From Kineosporia babensis (GTDB taxonomy: Bacteria > Actinomycetota > Actinomycetes > Actinomycetales > Kineosporiaceae): a stretch of DNA of 64,000 nt. A model generated the notes under the pieces. The model saw nothing but the letters and a program-made list of their open reading frames with translations. It made no database searches and was not told the DNA's origin. Within the stretch, counting starts at the first letter, position 1. Each line of letters begins with the position of its first letter. The position numbers were made by a program, and so were the translations under genes. Below are positions 8,524 through 23,906 of this stretch, piece after piece. The stretch lies in contig NZ_JAJOMB010000004.1 of the NCBI RefSeq assembly GCF_021129305.1, positions 372,001-436,000 on the forward strand, in the 5' to 3' direction.

Positions 8524-9734
8524 CAGCTCTCCAGAACGGTCAGGCCCGGGAGCGTCTTGCCCTCGAGGAACTCCAGGCTGGCGCCGCCACCCGTCGAGAT
8601 GTGGCCGAAGCCCTTCTCGTCGAAGCCGAGCGTGCGCACGGCCGCGGCCGAGTCGCCGCCACCGACCACGCTGAACGCGTCGCCGTCGACCAGGGCCTGA
8701 GCCACCGCACGGGTGCCGTGGCTGTAGGGCTCCATCTCGAAGACGCCCATCGGGCCGTTCCAGAACACCGTCTGGCAGTCGGCCAGCTTGCTCGCGAAGA
8801 GCTTGCCCGACTCCGCCCCGATGTCCAGGCCCAGCCGGTCGGCGGGGATCTCCTCGGCCGCCACGGTGGAGTGCTCGGCGTCGGCCGCGAAGGCCGCGGC
8901 CGCGACCACGTCGACCGGCAGCACCAGTTCGACGCCCTGGGCGGCCGCGCGCTCGATGTAGCCGCGCACGGTCTCCAGCTGGTCCTCCTCGAGCAGGCTC
9001 TTGCCCACCTCGTGGCCCTGGGCCTTGAGGAAGGTGAACACCATGCCGCCACCGATCAGCAGCCGGTCGGCGGTGTTCAGCAGGTTGTCGATGACCCCGA
9101 GCTTGTCGGAGACCTTCGACCCGCCGAGCACCACGGCGTAGGGCCGCTGCGGGGTCTCGGTGAGGCGCTTGAGCACCTCGACCTCGGCCAGCACCAGACC
9201 GCCGGCGGCGTGCGGCAGCTTCTGCGCTACGTCGTAGACGCTGGCCTGCTTGCGGTGCACCACGCCGAAGCCGTCGCTGACGAAACCGTCGGCCAGAGCG
9301 GCCAGCTGGTCGGCGAAGGCGCCCCGCTCGGCGTCGTCCTTGCTGGTCTCCCCTGCGTTGAACCGCAGGTTCTCCAGCACCAGGAGCTCGCCGTCACCGA
9401 GGGCGGCGACGGCGGCCTGGGCGGCCTCGCCGACGGTGTCCTGCGCCAGGGAGATCGAAACCCCCGGCAGCAGTTCCTTGGCGCGCTCCACCGCGGGAGC
9501 GAGCGAGTACTTCGCCTCCGGAACGCCTTTCGGGCGGCCGAGGTGGGCGACGACGATGACCTTCGCGCCCGCGTCCAGGAGCCGCTGCCAGGTCGGCAGC
9601 GACGCCCGGATGCGACCGTCGTCCGTCACCGCGCCGGTCTCCTTGTCCAGCGGCACGTTCAGGTCGCTGCGGACCAGAATGCGCTTGCCGGCAAGGGTTC
9701 CCAGCTCGGCGGTGAGGTCGTCGATGGTCTTCAT
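8523..9734 (-). CDS. pgk: Phosphoglycerate kinase
   Basis: 403 residues, the normal length. It catalyses ATP formation from 1,3-bisphosphoglycerate. Visible signatures are [13 protein letters not shown] near the N-terminus, the [10 protein letters not shown] substrate loop, [10 protein letters not shown], the hinge region [14 protein letters not shown] and the nucleotide-binding [10 protein letters not shown] and [11 protein letters not shown]. It lies four bases after gap and overlaps tpiA by one base. Confidence 0.98.
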   Translation of the reverse strand: MKTIDDLTAELGTLAGKRILVRSDLNVPLDKETGAVTDDGRIRASLPTWQRLLDAGAKVIVVAHLGRPKGVPEAKYSLAPAVERAKELLPGVSISLAQDTVGEAAQAAVAALGDGELLVLENLRFNAGETSKDDAERGAFADQLAALADGFVSDGFGVVHRKQASVYDVAQKLPHAAGGLVLAEVEVLKRLTETPQRPYAVVLGGSKVSDKLGVIDNLLNTADRLLIGGGMVFTFLKAQGHEVGKSLLEEDQLETVRGYIERAAAQGVELVLPVDVVAAAAFAADAEHSTVAAEEIPADRLGLDIGAESGKLFASKLADCQTVFWNGPMGVFEMEPYSHGTRAVAQALVDGDAFSVVGGGDSAAAVRTLGFDEKGFGHISTGGGASLEFLEGKTLPGLTVLES

Positions 9735-9738
9735 GAAA

Positions 9739-10818
<1,080 letters not shown>

Positions 10819-11044
10819 CTACGGGGTGGCTTTCTACGACGGATGTCCAGACAGACCCTGTGAGGGTCCCGTGTCCGGACCCTTGTTCCGGCTGGTGATC
10901 CCGGGACCAACGGGCCATGAATCAGGGACGACCGACACATGGCACGCTGGTCGGAGCGGGTCCGGCGGGTTTTCAGCAGAGCTCAAACCGACGGACGCTC
11001 GTCCCCGGCACCGGTAGCCGGCTCGCCTGGATCCTCCAGGCGAC

Positions 11045-12025
11045 TCAGGCGTCCAGCATGTCGGGCGTCAGGTTGGCGTCGGTGCCGGGTACGCCGAGAT
11101 CGGCGGCCCGCTTGTCGGCCATCGCCAGCAGGCGCCGGATCCGGCCCGCCACCGCGTCTTTCGTCATCTGCGGCTCGGCCAGCTGGCCGAGTTCCTCGAG
11201 GCTGGCCTGCTTGTGGGCCAGCCGCAGCTTGCCCGCCGAGCGCAGGTGCTCGGGCACGTCCTCGCCGAGGATCTCCAGCGCCCGCTCCACCCGGGAGCCG
11301 GCCGCCACCGCGGCCCGGGCCGAACGCCGCAGGTTCGCGTCGTCGAAGTTGGCCAGCCGGTTGGCGGTGGCCCGCACCTCGCGGCGCATCCGGCGCTCTT
11401 CCCAGGACATCACCGCGTCGTGGGCGCCGAGCCGGGTGAGCAGCGCGCCGATCGTGTCCCCGTCGCGGATCACCACCCGGTCGACCCCGCGCACCTCCCG
11501 GGCCTTGGCCTGGATGCCGAGCCGGCGCGCGGCGCCGACCAGCGCCAGGGCCGCTTCCGGGCCGGGGCAGGTGACCTCGAGGGCGCTGGAACGGCCGGGT
11601 TCGGTGAGCGAGCCGTGGGCCAGGAACGCACCGCGCCAGGCCGCCTCGGCGTCGCAGGTCGCGCCGGAGACCACCTGCGGGGGCAGCCCGCGGACCGGGC
11701 GGCCGCGGCCGTCGACCAGACCGGTCTGGCGGGCCAGCGACTCTCCGTCACGGATCACCCGGACCACGTAGCGGCTGCCGCGGCGCAGACCGCCGGGCGC
11801 CAGCACCACGATGTCGCTGTTGTGCCCGAACACGTCGCTGATGTCCTTGCGCAGCCGCCGGGCGGCGGCGGCCGTGTCGAGCTCGGCCTCCACGACGATG
11901 CGGCCGCCGACGATGTGTAGCCCACCGGCGAACCGGAGGGTGGCCGATACCTCGGCTTTGCGGCAGCAGGGCTTGGTGACCTGCAGCCGACTCAATTCGT
12001 CTTTGACCAGTGCCGTCAATGCCAT
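11045..12025 (-). CDS. whiA: WhiA, sporulation/cell-division transcription regulator
   Basis: 326 residues from ATG 12025, matching the usual WhiA length near 327. ATG 12034, with GGTGG four bases upstream, is an in-frame alternative. WhiA has a LAGLIDADG-like N-terminal domain and a C-terminal helix-turn-helix. In streptomycetes it works with WhiB on sporulation-septation genes. The family N-terminus ([12 protein letters not shown], then [19 protein letters not shown]), the central [17 protein letters not shown] and the C-terminal [19 protein letters not shown] and [10 protein letters not shown] are seen. It follows yvcK in the conserved rapZ-yvcK-whiA order. Confidence 0.95.
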   Translation of the reverse strand: MALTALVKDELSRLQVTKPCCRKAEVSATLRFAGGLHIVGGRIVVEAELDTAAAARRLRKDISDVFGHNSDIVVLAPGGLRRGSRYVVRVIRDGESLARQTGLVDGRGRPVRGLPPQVVSGATCDAEAAWRGAFLAHGSLTEPGRSSALEVTCPGPEAALALVGAARRLGIQAKAREVRGVDRVVIRDGDTIGALLTRLGAHDAVMSWEERRMRREVRATANRLANFDDANLRRSARAAVAAGSRVERALEILGEDVPEHLRSAGKLRLAHKQASLEELGQLAEPQMTKDAVAGRIRRLLAMADKRAADLGVPGTDANLTPDMLDA

Positions 12026-12157
12026 GAACAGCATCTTGCCACCGCGCGCAAGCATGGTTCGTGAACTTGTGAAACCGGCGGGCGCCGGATGGTCTCCGGG
12101 GCCCGGGCCGGGCACCGGCGCCCCCGCAGGGATCGGCCCGGCGCCCGGCCGGCGGGC

Positions 12158-13168
12158 TCAGGCGTTCAGCGTGATCGAACCGCTGAACAGATCCCGGTAG
12201 GCGGCGGCCAGCCGGAGCGGGTCGTGCCGGGGCGTGCCGTCACCGATTGCTACGTCGCGGGTGACGAGGACCGCACCCATCCCCTGGGCCGCGGCGACCA
12301 GCGAGGCCTCGTCCTCGATCTGCGAGGGGTCGACCAGCACCGCGTCGATCCGCAGTTCGGGGGCGTGCGCGGCGAGCACCTCCAGATGCTTCTCCGGGGA
12401 GAAACCGTCGGTCTCCCCCGGCTGCTGGCCTAGGTTGAGGGTCAGGCAGATCCTGGAGTCGGTGCGCGAGAGGGCCCGGGCCAGTTCGGGCACCAGCAGG
12501 TGCGGTAGCACGCTGGTGTACCAGGAGCCCGGGCCGAGGACCGTCCAGTCCGCATCGCGCACGGCGGCCAGCACCTCCGGCCGGGCCGGCGGGTCGTTCG
12601 GGCTCAGCTGCACGCCGATCACCCGGCCGGGGGTGGTGGCCACGGCGACCTGCCCGCGCACCGTGGTCAGGCCGCCCGGGTCGTCCGGGTCGATGCCCAG
12701 CACGGTCGCCTCGATGTCCAGCGGCACCGCGGCCATCGGCAGTACCCGGCCCCGGGCCCCGAGCAGCCGGGCCACCCAGTCGAGCCCGCTGACCGGGTCG
12801 TCGAGCAGTTCCCAGAGCGTGACGATGAGCAGGTTGCCGAGCGCGTGGTCGTGCATCGCCCCGGCGCTGGCGAAGCGGTGCTGCAGCACGTCTCTCCACA
12901 GCAGGCCCCATTCGCTGTCGTCGCACAGCGCCGAGAGGGCCATCCGCAGGTCGCCCGGGGGGAGAACCCCGAACTCGCGGCGCAGCCGGCCCGAGGACCC
13001 GCCGTCGTCGGCCACGGTGACCACTGCGGTCAGCCGGTCGGTGAGGTGCCGCAGCGCCGACAGGGACGCGGCCAGGCCGTGACCGCCGCCGAGGGCGACC
13101 ACGTTCGGGCCCCGACTGCTGCTGACCGAGGGGACGCTCGGCCCGCGGCCGGGGGTGGGAAGGGTCAC
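12158..13168 (-). CDS. yvcK: YvcK/CofD-like protein (putative gluconeogenesis factor)
   Basis: 336 residues from GTG 13168, overlapping the rapZ stop as GTGA. The family binds UDP-sugars and affects carbon flow and cell-wall growth in Bacillus and mycobacteria. Visible motifs are the glycine loop [50 protein letters not shown] and [19 protein letters not shown]. About 20 Ser/Pro-rich residues precede the conserved domain. A 120-base GC-rich segment with inverted repeats separates it from whiA. Confidence 0.93.
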   Translation of the reverse strand: MTLPTPGRGPSVPSVSSSRGPNVVALGGGHGLAASLSALRHLTDRLTAVVTVADDGGSSGRLRREFGVLPPGDLRMALSALCDDSEWGLLWRDVLQHRFASAGAMHDHALGNLLIVTLWELLDDPVSGLDWVARLLGARGRVLPMAAVPLDIEATVLGIDPDDPGGLTTVRGQVAVATTPGRVIGVQLSPNDPPARPEVLAAVRDADWTVLGPGSWYTSVLPHLLVPELARALSRTDSRICLTLNLGQQPGETDGFSPEKHLEVLAAHAPELRIDAVLVDPSQIEDEASLVAAAQGMGAVLVTRDVAIGDGTPRHDPLRLAAAYRDLFSGSITLNA

Positions 13169-14193
13169 TCTCGCCCCAGATCACGGTGCACGGTGGTGAC
13201 GGCGACCCCGTCGCCCTCCAGCTTCTGGGACAGCAGCTCGGTGATCGCCACCGAACGGTGCTTGCCGCCGGTGCAGCCCACCGCGATCGTGGCGTAACGC
13301 TTGTTCTCGCGCACGTACCCGGCCAGCACCGGCTGCAGGGCCAGGGCGTAGCGCTCGACGAAGTCGGCGGCCCCCTCCTGGGACAGCACGTAGTCGGCCA
13401 CCTCCTGGTCGAGGCCGTTGTGCGCCCGCAGTTCCGGCACCCAGAACGGGTTGGGCAGGAAGCGCATGTCGACCACCTGGTCGGCGTCCAGCGGCAGGCC
13501 GTACTTGAAGCCGAACGACATCAGCAGGATCCGGATCGCCGGGTCGCCCGCGTCGCCGAACAGCGCGATGATCTTGCTGGCCAGCTCGTGCACGTTCAGC
13601 CGTGAGGTGTCGATCACGGTGTCGGCGTTGCCGCGCAGCTCGCCCATCACCCGGCGTTCCTCGCGGATGCCGTCGAGCGGGGCGCCGTCACCCTGCAGCG
13701 GGTGCGGCCGGCGCACCGACTCGAACCGGCGCACCAGGGTCTCGTTGGTGGCGTCCAGGAACAGCAGACGGGTGCGGATGCCGCTGTTCTCGGCAGTGGA
13801 GACCGCATCGGCCAGGGCGCTGAAGAAGGACCGGCCGCGCACGTCCACGGCGACCGCGATCCGCGGCACCCGCGGCTCGGCGGTGGCCGCGAGCATGGCC
13901 AGCTCGGCGATCAGCTGGGGCGGCAGGTTGTCGACCACGTACCAGCCGAGGTCCTCCAGGGCCTTGGCCGCGGTGCTGCGCCCGGCACCGGACATGCCGG
14001 TGATGATCAGCAGCTCGGACGAGGCCGCGGGCCCGGGGGCCGGGCGGCCGTCCGGGCCGGCGCCGGCTTCGGCGGCTGCTTCGGCGGCGGGGTCGGTGGC
14101 GGGCACGTGGTGGGACGAAGCCACCGTTTCCGCGATCGCGGGCACCGTGGACTCCGAGCCCGTCGACTCGGACCCCTCCGGGGTGCTGGTCAC
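13165..14193 (-). CDS. rapZ: RNase adapter / nucleotide-binding protein RapZ (YvcJ family)
   Basis: 342 residues from GTG 14193, chosen because GGAG lies seven bases upstream; GTG 14223 is a longer alternative without such a site. An Ala/Glu/Pro-rich N-terminal extension of roughly 55 residues precedes the conserved domain. The P-loop reads GMSGAGRST, with Arg before the Ser as is frequent in actinobacteria. The C-terminal domain has the hallmark [12 protein letters not shown]. In E. coli RapZ controls GlmS through a small RNA; in Gram-positives the role is less clear. It is coupled to yvcK by a four-base overlap. Confidence 0.94.
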   Translation of the reverse strand: MTSTPEGSESTGSESTVPAIAETVASSHHVPATDPAAEAAAEAGAGPDGRPAPGPAASSELLIITGMSGAGRSTAAKALEDLGWYVVDNLPPQLIAELAMLAATAEPRVPRIAVAVDVRGRSFFSALADAVSTAENSGIRTRLLFLDATNETLVRRFESVRRPHPLQGDGAPLDGIREERRVMGELRGNADTVIDTSRLNVHELASKIIALFGDAGDPAIRILLMSFGFKYGLPLDADQVVDMRFLPNPFWVPELRAHNGLDQEVADYVLSQEGAADFVERYALALQPVLAGYVRENKRYATIAVGCTGGKHRSVAITELLSQKLEGDGVAVTTVHRDLGRE

Positions 14194-14286
14194 CTTGCGT
14201 CTCCAAATCTCGTCGGGGGCCACCGCCGGTCCGGCGGTGCTCCGGGTCCAGGACCGGGTTTGTCTCTCGATGTCGGGTGTTCGCGA

Positions 14287-16377
14287 TCAGTCGAGCAGTT
14301 CCCCGGTGGCCATGTCCACCGCGACAGGCTTGTCCGCTATCGCCGTGTCTCCCGGGGCCGGGTTCAGGGTGTCGACCACCGCCTGGGCCACCTTCGGCCC
14401 GACGCCCTGGACCGAGGCGATCGCCTCGACCGAGGCGGTCCGCAGCTTCTTCACCGAGCCGAAGTGCGCCAGCAGCGCCTTCTTCCGGGCCGGACCGAGA
14501 CCGGGCACGGCGTCGAGCTCGCTGGCCGTCATCGCGGTGCTGCGGCGCTGGCGGTGATGGGTGATCGCGAAGCGGTGCGCCTCGTCGCGCACCCGCTGCA
14601 GCAGGTACAGGCCCTCGCTGGAACGCGGCAGGATCACCGGCTGGTCGTCGTCCGGGATCCACACCTCCTCCAGCCGCTTGGCCAGGCCGCACAGGGCCAC
14701 GTTCTGGATGCCGAGCTCACGCATCGCGGCGGCCGCGGCGGCCACCTGGGGAGCGCCGCCGTCGACCACCACCAGGTTGGGGGCGTAGGAGAACTTGCGC
14801 GGGCGACCGGTCTGCGGATCGATCGCGGTGGGCCGGCCCTCGGGCGCCTCGTCGTCGAGAGAGGGTGCCTGGTCGAGGATCTCGCCGGTGGCCGGGTCGG
14901 CCCCGGCGGTGAGCGCGGCGCCAGCCTCCTGCTCGCCGGCAATGGCCTCCTGCTCGCTCAGGAAGCGCCGGAACCGCCGGCTGATCACCTCCCGGATCGA
15001 GGCCACGTCGTCCGAGCTGCCCTCGGCCAGGCTCTTGATCGTGAACTTGCGGTACTCCGGCTTCTTGGCCAGGCCGTCCTCGAAGACCACCATCGAGGCG
15101 ACCACGTTCGAGCCCTGGATGTGCGAGATGTCGTAGCACTCGATCCGCAGCGGCGCCTCGGGCAGGTCGAGCGCCTCCTGGATCTCCTGCAGCGCCTTGG
15201 ACCGGGTGGTCAGGTCGCCCGCCCGGCGGGTCTTGTGCAGGGTGAGCGCCTGCCCGGCGTTGCGGGCCACCGTCTCCATCAGGGTGCGCTTGTCGCCGCG
15301 CTGCGGCACCCGGACCTCGACCCGGGAACCGCGCAGCCCGGACAGCCAGTCCTCCACCTCGCCGAGGGCCGGCGGCTCGTGCGGCACCAGCACCTCGCGC
15401 GGCACCGCCTCACCGTTGGTCTCGCTGCCGCCCTCGCCCCCGGTGTCGCCGTAGACCTGCTGCAGCAGGTGCTCGACCAGGTCGCCGGTGGTGACGTCCT
15501 CCACCTTCTCGACCACCCAGCCGCGCTGGCCCCGGATCCGGCCGCCGCGCACGTGGAACACCTGCACCGCGGCCTCGAGCTCGTCGTCGGCCAGGGCGAA
15601 CACGTCGGCGTCGGTGCCGTCGGGCAGCACCACCGCGTTCTTCTCCATCGCCCGCGAGAGCGCCTGGATGTCGTCGCGCAGCCGGGCCGCCTGCTCGAAC
15701 TCCAGGTCGTGCGAGGCCTGCAGCATGTCGCGCTCCAGGCGCTTGACGTAGCGCTCGGTGCGCCCGCCCATGAAGTCGCAGAAGTCCCCGGCCAGGCGCC
15801 GGTGCTGCTCGGCGTCGACCTTGCCCACGCACGGCGCCGAGCACTTGTCGATGTAGCCCAGCAGGCACGGCCGGCCGATCTGCCCGGCCCGCTTGAAAAC
15901 CCCGTTGCTGCAGGTGCGGACCGGGAACACACGCAGCAGCAGATCCACCGTCTCGCGGATCGCCCAGGCGTGCGCGTAGGGCCCGAAGTACCGCGTGCCC
16001 TTGCGCTTGGCCCCGCGCATCACCTGCACCCGGGGGAACTCCTCGCCCATGGTGACGGCCAGGTACGGGTAGGACTTGTCGTCCCGGTACTTCACGTTGA
16101 ACCGCGGGTCGTACTCCTTGATCCAGGAGTACTCCAGCTGCAGCGCCTCGACCTCGGTGTTCACCGTCGTCCACTCCACCGAGGCGGCGGTGAACACCAT
16201 GGTCTGGGTGCGCGGGTGCAGCCCGGCCGGATCGGCGAAGTACGAGTTCAGCCGCTGCCGCAGGCTCTTGGCCTTGCCGACGTAGATGACCCGCCCGGAC
16301 GAGTCACGGAACCGGTAGACGCCCGGTTGCTCGGGGATGGTTCCGACCGCCGGTCGGTACGTCGATGGATCAGCCAC
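14287..16377 (-). CDS. uvrC: Excinuclease ABC subunit UvrC
   Basis: 696 residues. UvrC makes both incisions around UvrB-marked DNA lesions. Seen in order: the GIY-YIG nuclease ([25 protein letters not shown]), a cysteine-bearing region ([19 protein letters not shown]), a UVR segment, the RNase H-like nuclease with [13 protein letters not shown] and VVDGGAPQV, and a helix-hairpin-helix tail ([18 protein letters not shown]). GTG 16377 is chosen over GTG 16401 because it lies exactly seven bases after a TAAGGT -10 box, predicting a leaderless mRNA. The longer start would lie inside pepN and upstream of that promoter's start site. Confidence 0.97.
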   Translation of the reverse strand: MADPSTYRPAVGTIPEQPGVYRFRDSSGRVIYVGKAKSLRQRLNSYFADPAGLHPRTQTMVFTAASVEWTTVNTEVEALQLEYSWIKEYDPRFNVKYRDDKSYPYLAVTMGEEFPRVQVMRGAKRKGTRYFGPYAHAWAIRETVDLLLRVFPVRTCSNGVFKRAGQIGRPCLLGYIDKCSAPCVGKVDAEQHRRLAGDFCDFMGGRTERYVKRLERDMLQASHDLEFEQAARLRDDIQALSRAMEKNAVVLPDGTDADVFALADDELEAAVQVFHVRGGRIRGQRGWVVEKVEDVTTGDLVEHLLQQVYGDTGGEGGSETNGEAVPREVLVPHEPPALGEVEDWLSGLRGSRVEVRVPQRGDKRTLMETVARNAGQALTLHKTRRAGDLTTRSKALQEIQEALDLPEAPLRIECYDISHIQGSNVVASMVVFEDGLAKKPEYRKFTIKSLAEGSSDDVASIREVISRRFRRFLSEQEAIAGEQEAGAALTAGADPATGEILDQAPSLDDEAPEGRPTAIDPQTGRPRKFSYAPNLVVVDGGAPQVAAAAAAMRELGIQNVALCGLAKRLEEVWIPDDDQPVILPRSSEGLYLLQRVRDEAHRFAITHHRQRRSTAMTASELDAVPGLGPARKKALLAHFGSVKKLRTASVEAIASVQGVGPKVAQAVVDTLNPAPGDTAIADKPVAVDMATGELLD

Positions 16378-16384
16378 GCAAACA

Positions 16385-16407
16385 ACCTTAGGCGCCCCCA
16401 CCGACAG
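16385..16407 (-). promoter_or_regulatory. PafBC/RecA-NDp-type DNA-damage promoter of uvrC
   Basis: On the minus strand it reads CTGTCGGTG, eight bases, then TAAGGT, which fits the mycobacterial RecA-independent damage consensus (tTGTCRGTG-N8-TAnnnT). The uvrC GTG follows seven bases after the -10. Its upstream half lies inside the last codons of pepN. Confidence 0.85.
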
Positions 16408-18805
16408 TCTCGCCCTGTGCCCGGGCCCGCAGCATCCGGGCGACCTCGTCGGCCCGGCTCGCCAGGGTGGTGGCCACCACCGGGGCGAGTCCGTCCTTGA
16501 CCTCGGCGGCCCGGGCCACGAAGGCCTCGTCGATGCCGAAGACCGGGAAGAGCGCCGCGGTGAAGTACAGCCCGGGGATCATCCCGCCCTGGTGCAGGGT
16601 GGGCAGCAGGGTCAGGTACTGCTCGCCGTAACCGGCCAGGAGATCCTCCTGGCCGGGGCGCCAGAAGGCACTCATCACCGGGTAGACCGCGCCCAGCGGC
16701 AGGGTGTGCTCGACCACCGCCTGCCAGGTCTCGGCCTTGGCCGCGGCCGAGGGTGCGGCCGCCCGGACCGCGGCGGCCCGGTTCTTGGCGTCCGGGTCCG
16801 GGTCCTGGGCCAGCAGGTCCGCCACCGGGCCGGCGGTGTCCACCCCCAGCTCGGAAAGCCGGACCAGGGCCCGCCAGCGCAGGTCGATGTCGTCGCCGAT
16901 CAGCTCTTCCACGTCGGTGGTGAACCGGGCGAGGGTGCGCAAGGCGGGCCGCCGCAGCTGGGGCTGATCGGCCAGCTGACGGCAGACCTCGGCCAATTGC
17001 TCGGCGCTGCGCTCACGCTGGGCGGCGGGTGTCCAGAGCTCGGCCGCGGCGGCCGCCATCTGTAGGTACGTCTCGACGATGGAGGGCGCGGTCTCGACCC
17101 GGAGCACCGCGACCAAGCCGTCCAGAGTCTGCTGAGCGCCAGCCTCTCCGGTGAGCAGAGCGTCCCACATTGATGTAGCGGCAACGGCCCGCGCGATGGT
17201 GGTGGGCAGTTTTCCGGCCGTCGCGGCCGACGCCACCGGGCGGGTCGAAGCAAACGTAAGGTCGTCGTCGTTCACCAGGTAGAAATCCGCTCCCTGGGGC
17301 AGATTCACCGGCGTGCGCTCGGACTGGACGTCTACCAGCTGAAGATCGGTGCGCTCCAACGCGTCACCCGTCACTGTGTAGGCACCGACGGCCAATACCT
17401 GCGGCCGCGGCGGTCCGGCCGGACCGCTCCCCACCAGCACCGGCTGCTCCCCCGTCAGGTCCAGGCTGAAACGGTCGGTGCCGGCGGTCTCCAGCCAGCC
17501 CTCCTTCCACACGTCCAGGTCTTTGCCCGAGGCGGCGGCAAGTTCGTCGATCAAGTCCTGCAACGTGGTGTTCCGCCAGGCGAAGCGGGCGAAGTACGAG
17601 GTCATCCCGGCCCGGAAGGCCTTCTCCCCCACGTACACCTGCAGCTGCCGCAGGGCGGAGGCGCCCTTGGGGTAGGTGATCGCGTCGAAGATCGACATCG
17701 CCTGCGCCACGTCGTGGATCGGCTGACGGATCGGGTGCGAGATCGGCCCCTGGTCGGCCAGGTAGGCCTCGACCTTGCCGTCGGTCAGGTGCCGGGACCA
17801 GACGTCAGTGTGCACGGTGGCCTCGGCGGCGGCCCAGTTGGCGGCGAACTCGGCGAACGACTCGTTCAGCCACAGGTCGTCCCACCAGCTCATCGTGACG
17901 ATGTTGCCGAACCACATGTGGGCCATCTCGTGCAGCAGGATCCGGGCCTGCAGCTCGTCCTCGCCGGCCGAGGGCGTGCTGCGCCGCAGGTGCGAGTCCG
18001 ACCAGGTCACGCAGCCGAAGTTCTCCATCGCGCCGCCGAACTCGGGGACGAACACCTGGTCGTAACGCGGCTGCGGGAAGGGCATCCCGAACTGCTCGCC
18101 GAAGAACCGCAGGCCCTGCGCGGTCACCGTGAACAGCTTCTCGGCGTCACGATCGAGCACCGCAGCCAGCGAACGGCGGCTGTACAGGCCCAGGTCGTAA
18201 CCCTCGATCGTGCGCCGCACCTGATGGAACGGGCCGGCGTTGACCACCGTGTTGTACGGCGACAGCGGCGGGGTGGCGGCGAACTTCCAGACCGTGGACG
18301 TTCCGCTCGCCTCGGTCTCGGCGGTACCGGTGTTGCTGGTCACCGTCCACCCGGACGGGGCCTTCACGGTGAACGTGTGCGGCGCCTTCAGATCGGGCTG
18401 GTCGAAGCACGCCCAGACGTGCCGGGCCTGGTCCGGCTCGAAGCTCATCCACAGGTAGACCTCGCCGTCGGCCGGGTCCACCGCCTTGTGCACCCCGGCG
18501 CCCGCGCGGGTGTCGGCCTGCTCGCACTCCACCACCAGGGTGTTGTCCGCAGCCAGGTCCTCCAGGGTGAGCCGGGCCTCGTCCGCCGGGCCGAGTTCGC
18601 GGCCGTTGAGCGTGGCCCGCAGCACGGTCGCGGCGGCGTCGACGAAGGTGTGCGCGCCCGGCGTGCGGCAGGTGAAGGTGATCGTCGAGGTGGTGCGCAC
18701 GTGCGGGCCGGTGGGCAGATCGGTCAGATCCACCGCGATGTCGTACCGCTGCACGCTCAGCAGTGCGGCGCGTTCGGCGGCCTCGGTCTGGGTCAGGCTC
18801 TTCAC
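16388..18805 (-). CDS. pepN: Aminopeptidase N (M1 family zinc metallopeptidase)
   Basis: 805 residues from GTG 18805, which has GGAGAG about nine bases upstream; GTG 18823 is an alternative six codons longer. The M1 signatures are intact: the substrate-binding GGAMENFG exopeptidase motif, the zinc-binding [10 protein letters not shown] helix and the third zinc ligand Glu in [10 protein letters not shown]. An ERAP1-like helical C-terminal domain follows. It has no signal peptide, so cytosolic peptide turnover is likely. Its 3' end carries the uvrC damage promoter. Confidence 0.96.
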   Translation of the reverse strand: MKSLTQTEAAERAALLSVQRYDIAVDLTDLPTGPHVRTTSTITFTCRTPGAHTFVDAAATVLRATLNGRELGPADEARLTLEDLAADNTLVVECEQADTRAGAGVHKAVDPADGEVYLWMSFEPDQARHVWACFDQPDLKAPHTFTVKAPSGWTVTSNTGTAETEASGTSTVWKFAATPPLSPYNTVVNAGPFHQVRRTIEGYDLGLYSRRSLAAVLDRDAEKLFTVTAQGLRFFGEQFGMPFPQPRYDQVFVPEFGGAMENFGCVTWSDSHLRRSTPSAGEDELQARILLHEMAHMWFGNIVTMSWWDDLWLNESFAEFAANWAAAEATVHTDVWSRHLTDGKVEAYLADQGPISHPIRQPIHDVAQAMSIFDAITYPKGASALRQLQVYVGEKAFRAGMTSYFARFAWRNTTLQDLIDELAAASGKDLDVWKEGWLETAGTDRFSLDLTGEQPVLVGSGPAGPPRPQVLAVGAYTVTGDALERTDLQLVDVQSERTPVNLPQGADFYLVNDDDLTFASTRPVASAATAGKLPTTIARAVAATSMWDALLTGEAGAQQTLDGLVAVLRVETAPSIVETYLQMAAAAAELWTPAAQRERSAEQLAEVCRQLADQPQLRRPALRTLARFTTDVEELIGDDIDLRWRALVRLSELGVDTAGPVADLLAQDPDPDAKNRAAAVRAAAPSAAAKAETWQAVVEHTLPLGAVYPVMSAFWRPGQEDLLAGYGEQYLTLLPTLHQGGMIPGLYFTAALFPVFGIDEAFVARAAEVKDGLAPVVATTLASRADEVARMLRARAQGETVGGGA

Positions 18806-18856
18806 GTCGACCAACTCTCCCACGTCATGCGGCTATGCGATCGGACATTACGGACC

Positions 18857-19774
18857 CTACGCATCCAGCCGCGCGCGGAGCCAGCGCAACGCCGCATCTC
18901 CTTGAGATCGCTGAAAATCCCTCAGGGTTGGCAGGTTCTGCGGCACCGGCAGAGTCGAGCGATACAGGAAGAATCCGGCCGCGGCGGCCAAAACGGCATT
19001 CACGTCGTCGGCGGAGGCGTTCTGCGCCGGGCCGAACGACGCCCAGACCGCCTCCGGGTCGACCGTGCCGCCCATCGCCGCGCTGGGCAGCATCAGCAGC
19101 AGATCGCACCAGGCCGCACCGACCGCGGCGTGCGGCCAGTCGACCACCACCACAGCACCTTCGGGGGTAAGGAGCAGATTGTCGTCCCGCAGATCGATGT
19201 GAAGCAGCGTGTCACCGCGGGCGGCCTCGGGCCAGCGCGACTCCAGGGCCACCAGATCGGGCAGGTGCTCACGGGCCCAGGCGTCGGGTACCTCGGAGAG
19301 CTGGGCCGAGGCGGCGAACGAGCGCCATCCGGTGAAGTATTCGGCCACGGTCTCGGTCATCTGCGGCGCCACCGCCGGAGCCGGGGTCAGCGTTTCCGCC
19401 AGGCGTTCCAGCGCAGACACGACTCTGTTCAGTTCCGCCGCGTCCCAGGGAAAACGCGGGGGCACGCCATCAACGTCTTCCATCACCAGCACGACCCATT
19501 CCCCGTCGTCGTAGCTGTGCAGGAGCCGAGGCGTTGGAGCAGACAGCGGCAGGTACTCCATAACGGCGATCTCCCGCCGGTAAAGCACCGGCGCGTCCAC
19601 GTTCCGCACAGCCCCCACCGCTTTGACAAACACCCGCCGGCCGTCACTCAGGAGCAGGCGCGAGGCCACCCCCGGCGAGAAGCCGCCGGGCTGTGACGTC
19701 TCCCCCACCACGGCCGCGCCGAGCCACTCCGTGACCTTGTCGCGGACGTGAGCCGGGATCTCTGACCAGAGCAT
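18857..19774 (-). CDS. Aminoglycoside phosphotransferase-like (APH/choline kinase family) protein
   Basis: 305 residues from ATG 19774; GTG 19780 and GTG 19804 are in-frame alternatives and none has a clear ribosome binding site. The kinase-like fold shows the catalytic loop HIDLRDDN (family HxDxxxxN) and the metal-binding Asp in VVVDWPHA, with RVFVKAVG as the likely ATP-binding Lys strand. Such proteins phosphorylate small molecules, not necessarily antibiotics, so resistance should not be assumed. It is transcribed towards pepN, about 50 bases away. Confidence 0.82.
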   Translation of the reverse strand: MLWSEIPAHVRDKVTEWLGAAVVGETSQPGGFSPGVASRLLLSDGRRVFVKAVGAVRNVDAPVLYRREIAVMEYLPLSAPTPRLLHSYDDGEWVVLVMEDVDGVPPRFPWDAAELNRVVSALERLAETLTPAPAVAPQMTETVAEYFTGWRSFAASAQLSEVPDAWAREHLPDLVALESRWPEAARGDTLLHIDLRDDNLLLTPEGAVVVVDWPHAAVGAAWCDLLLMLPSAAMGGTVDPEAVWASFGPAQNASADDVNAVLAAAAGFFLYRSTLPVPQNLPTLRDFQRSQGDAALRWLRARLDA

Positions 19775-20034
19775 TCGCACGCGCAGCAGTGTGCCGGGCG
19801 CCACACTCCCAGCGCCTGCGAATATTTCTGCCGACCACCGGACAAACCGTCACCGAACAGCGGCCCCGCACCCCCGCGTCCGCCGTCACCCCAACCGGTC
19901 GCTCAGGTGACCCGGCCGGCCTCGGTGCGCACCCCGTCCTCAAGCAGACGTGCGGAACTGGTGCCGCGAGCGCCACCCGCTCACCCGCAACTCGGCATTT
20001 GAGCCGTTACCACGTAAACTTTGAAGTCGGCCAG
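19775..20034 (+). other. Divergent intergenic region with the probable metH promoter
   Basis: This lies between the phosphotransferase start and the candidate riboswitch. A TAAACT hexamer at 20015-20020 could be the -10 of the metH promoter, putting the transcript start near 20027, just before the folded leader. I see no clear -35 and no gene here. Confidence 0.4.
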
Positions 20035-20120
20035 GGTCGAGAGGCGCTGCAACGGGCACTGCGGGAGCAGTTCCCGCCACGCTCACCTGCGGCTTAGTGC
20101 ATCACAAGGGCGCCCCTCTC
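20035..20120 (+). promoter_or_regulatory. Candidate S-adenosylhomocysteine (SAH) riboswitch in the metH leader
   Basis: The leader contains GAGGCGCTGCAACGGGC, close to the conserved SAH-riboswitch core (GAGGAGCGCUGCRAC). Three helices can be drawn: GGTCGAG (20035) with CTCACC (20082), with one bulge; a hairpin GCGGGA (20061) with TCCCGC (20072); and GCGC plus GAGAG (20039-20047) with GCGC and CTCTC (20110-20120), a long-range pseudoknot-like pairing. SAH riboswitches activate metH or ahcY genes when SAH accumulates, which fits the gene 40 bases downstream. No covariance model was run. Confidence 0.5.
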
Positions 20121-20160
20121 AGAACGAGTCGTCATCCGTGTCGGAGTGGGGTTGCAACAG

Positions 20161-23799
<3,639 letters not shown>

Positions 23800-23853
23800 C
23801 CGGCCTGGATCTGGTTGAACTGAAACGGGTTTGAACCGGATCGGTTTCGAACG

Positions 23854-23890
23854 AGAGGACGCGTACGGGAACCGCCCGTACGCGTCCTCT
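23854..23890 (+). terminator. Intrinsic terminator after metH
   Basis: Perfect 16-base stem AGAGGACGCGTACGGG with a five-base loop, followed on the plus strand by TTGTTT. It lies between metH and the convergent DUF805 gene and probably serves metH mainly. Confidence 0.88.
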
Positions 23891-23906
23891 TGTTTGGTTC
23901 GTGGCT

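Noticed and set aside
13702-16500. Very long plus-strand open frame (over 900 codons) opposite uvrC and rapZ
   Set aside because: It is the antisense shadow of GC-rich coding DNA: the product is rich in Arg, Gly, His and Leu, has no recognisable domain, and the opposite strand encodes intact conserved proteins.
18857-19774. Antibiotic resistance phosphotransferase
   Set aside because: Only the general APH/choline-kinase fold is supported; nothing ties it to an antibiotic substrate.
19850-20160. Cobalamin riboswitch before metH
   Set aside because: No B12-box-like sequence was found; the leader fits an SAH-type element better.
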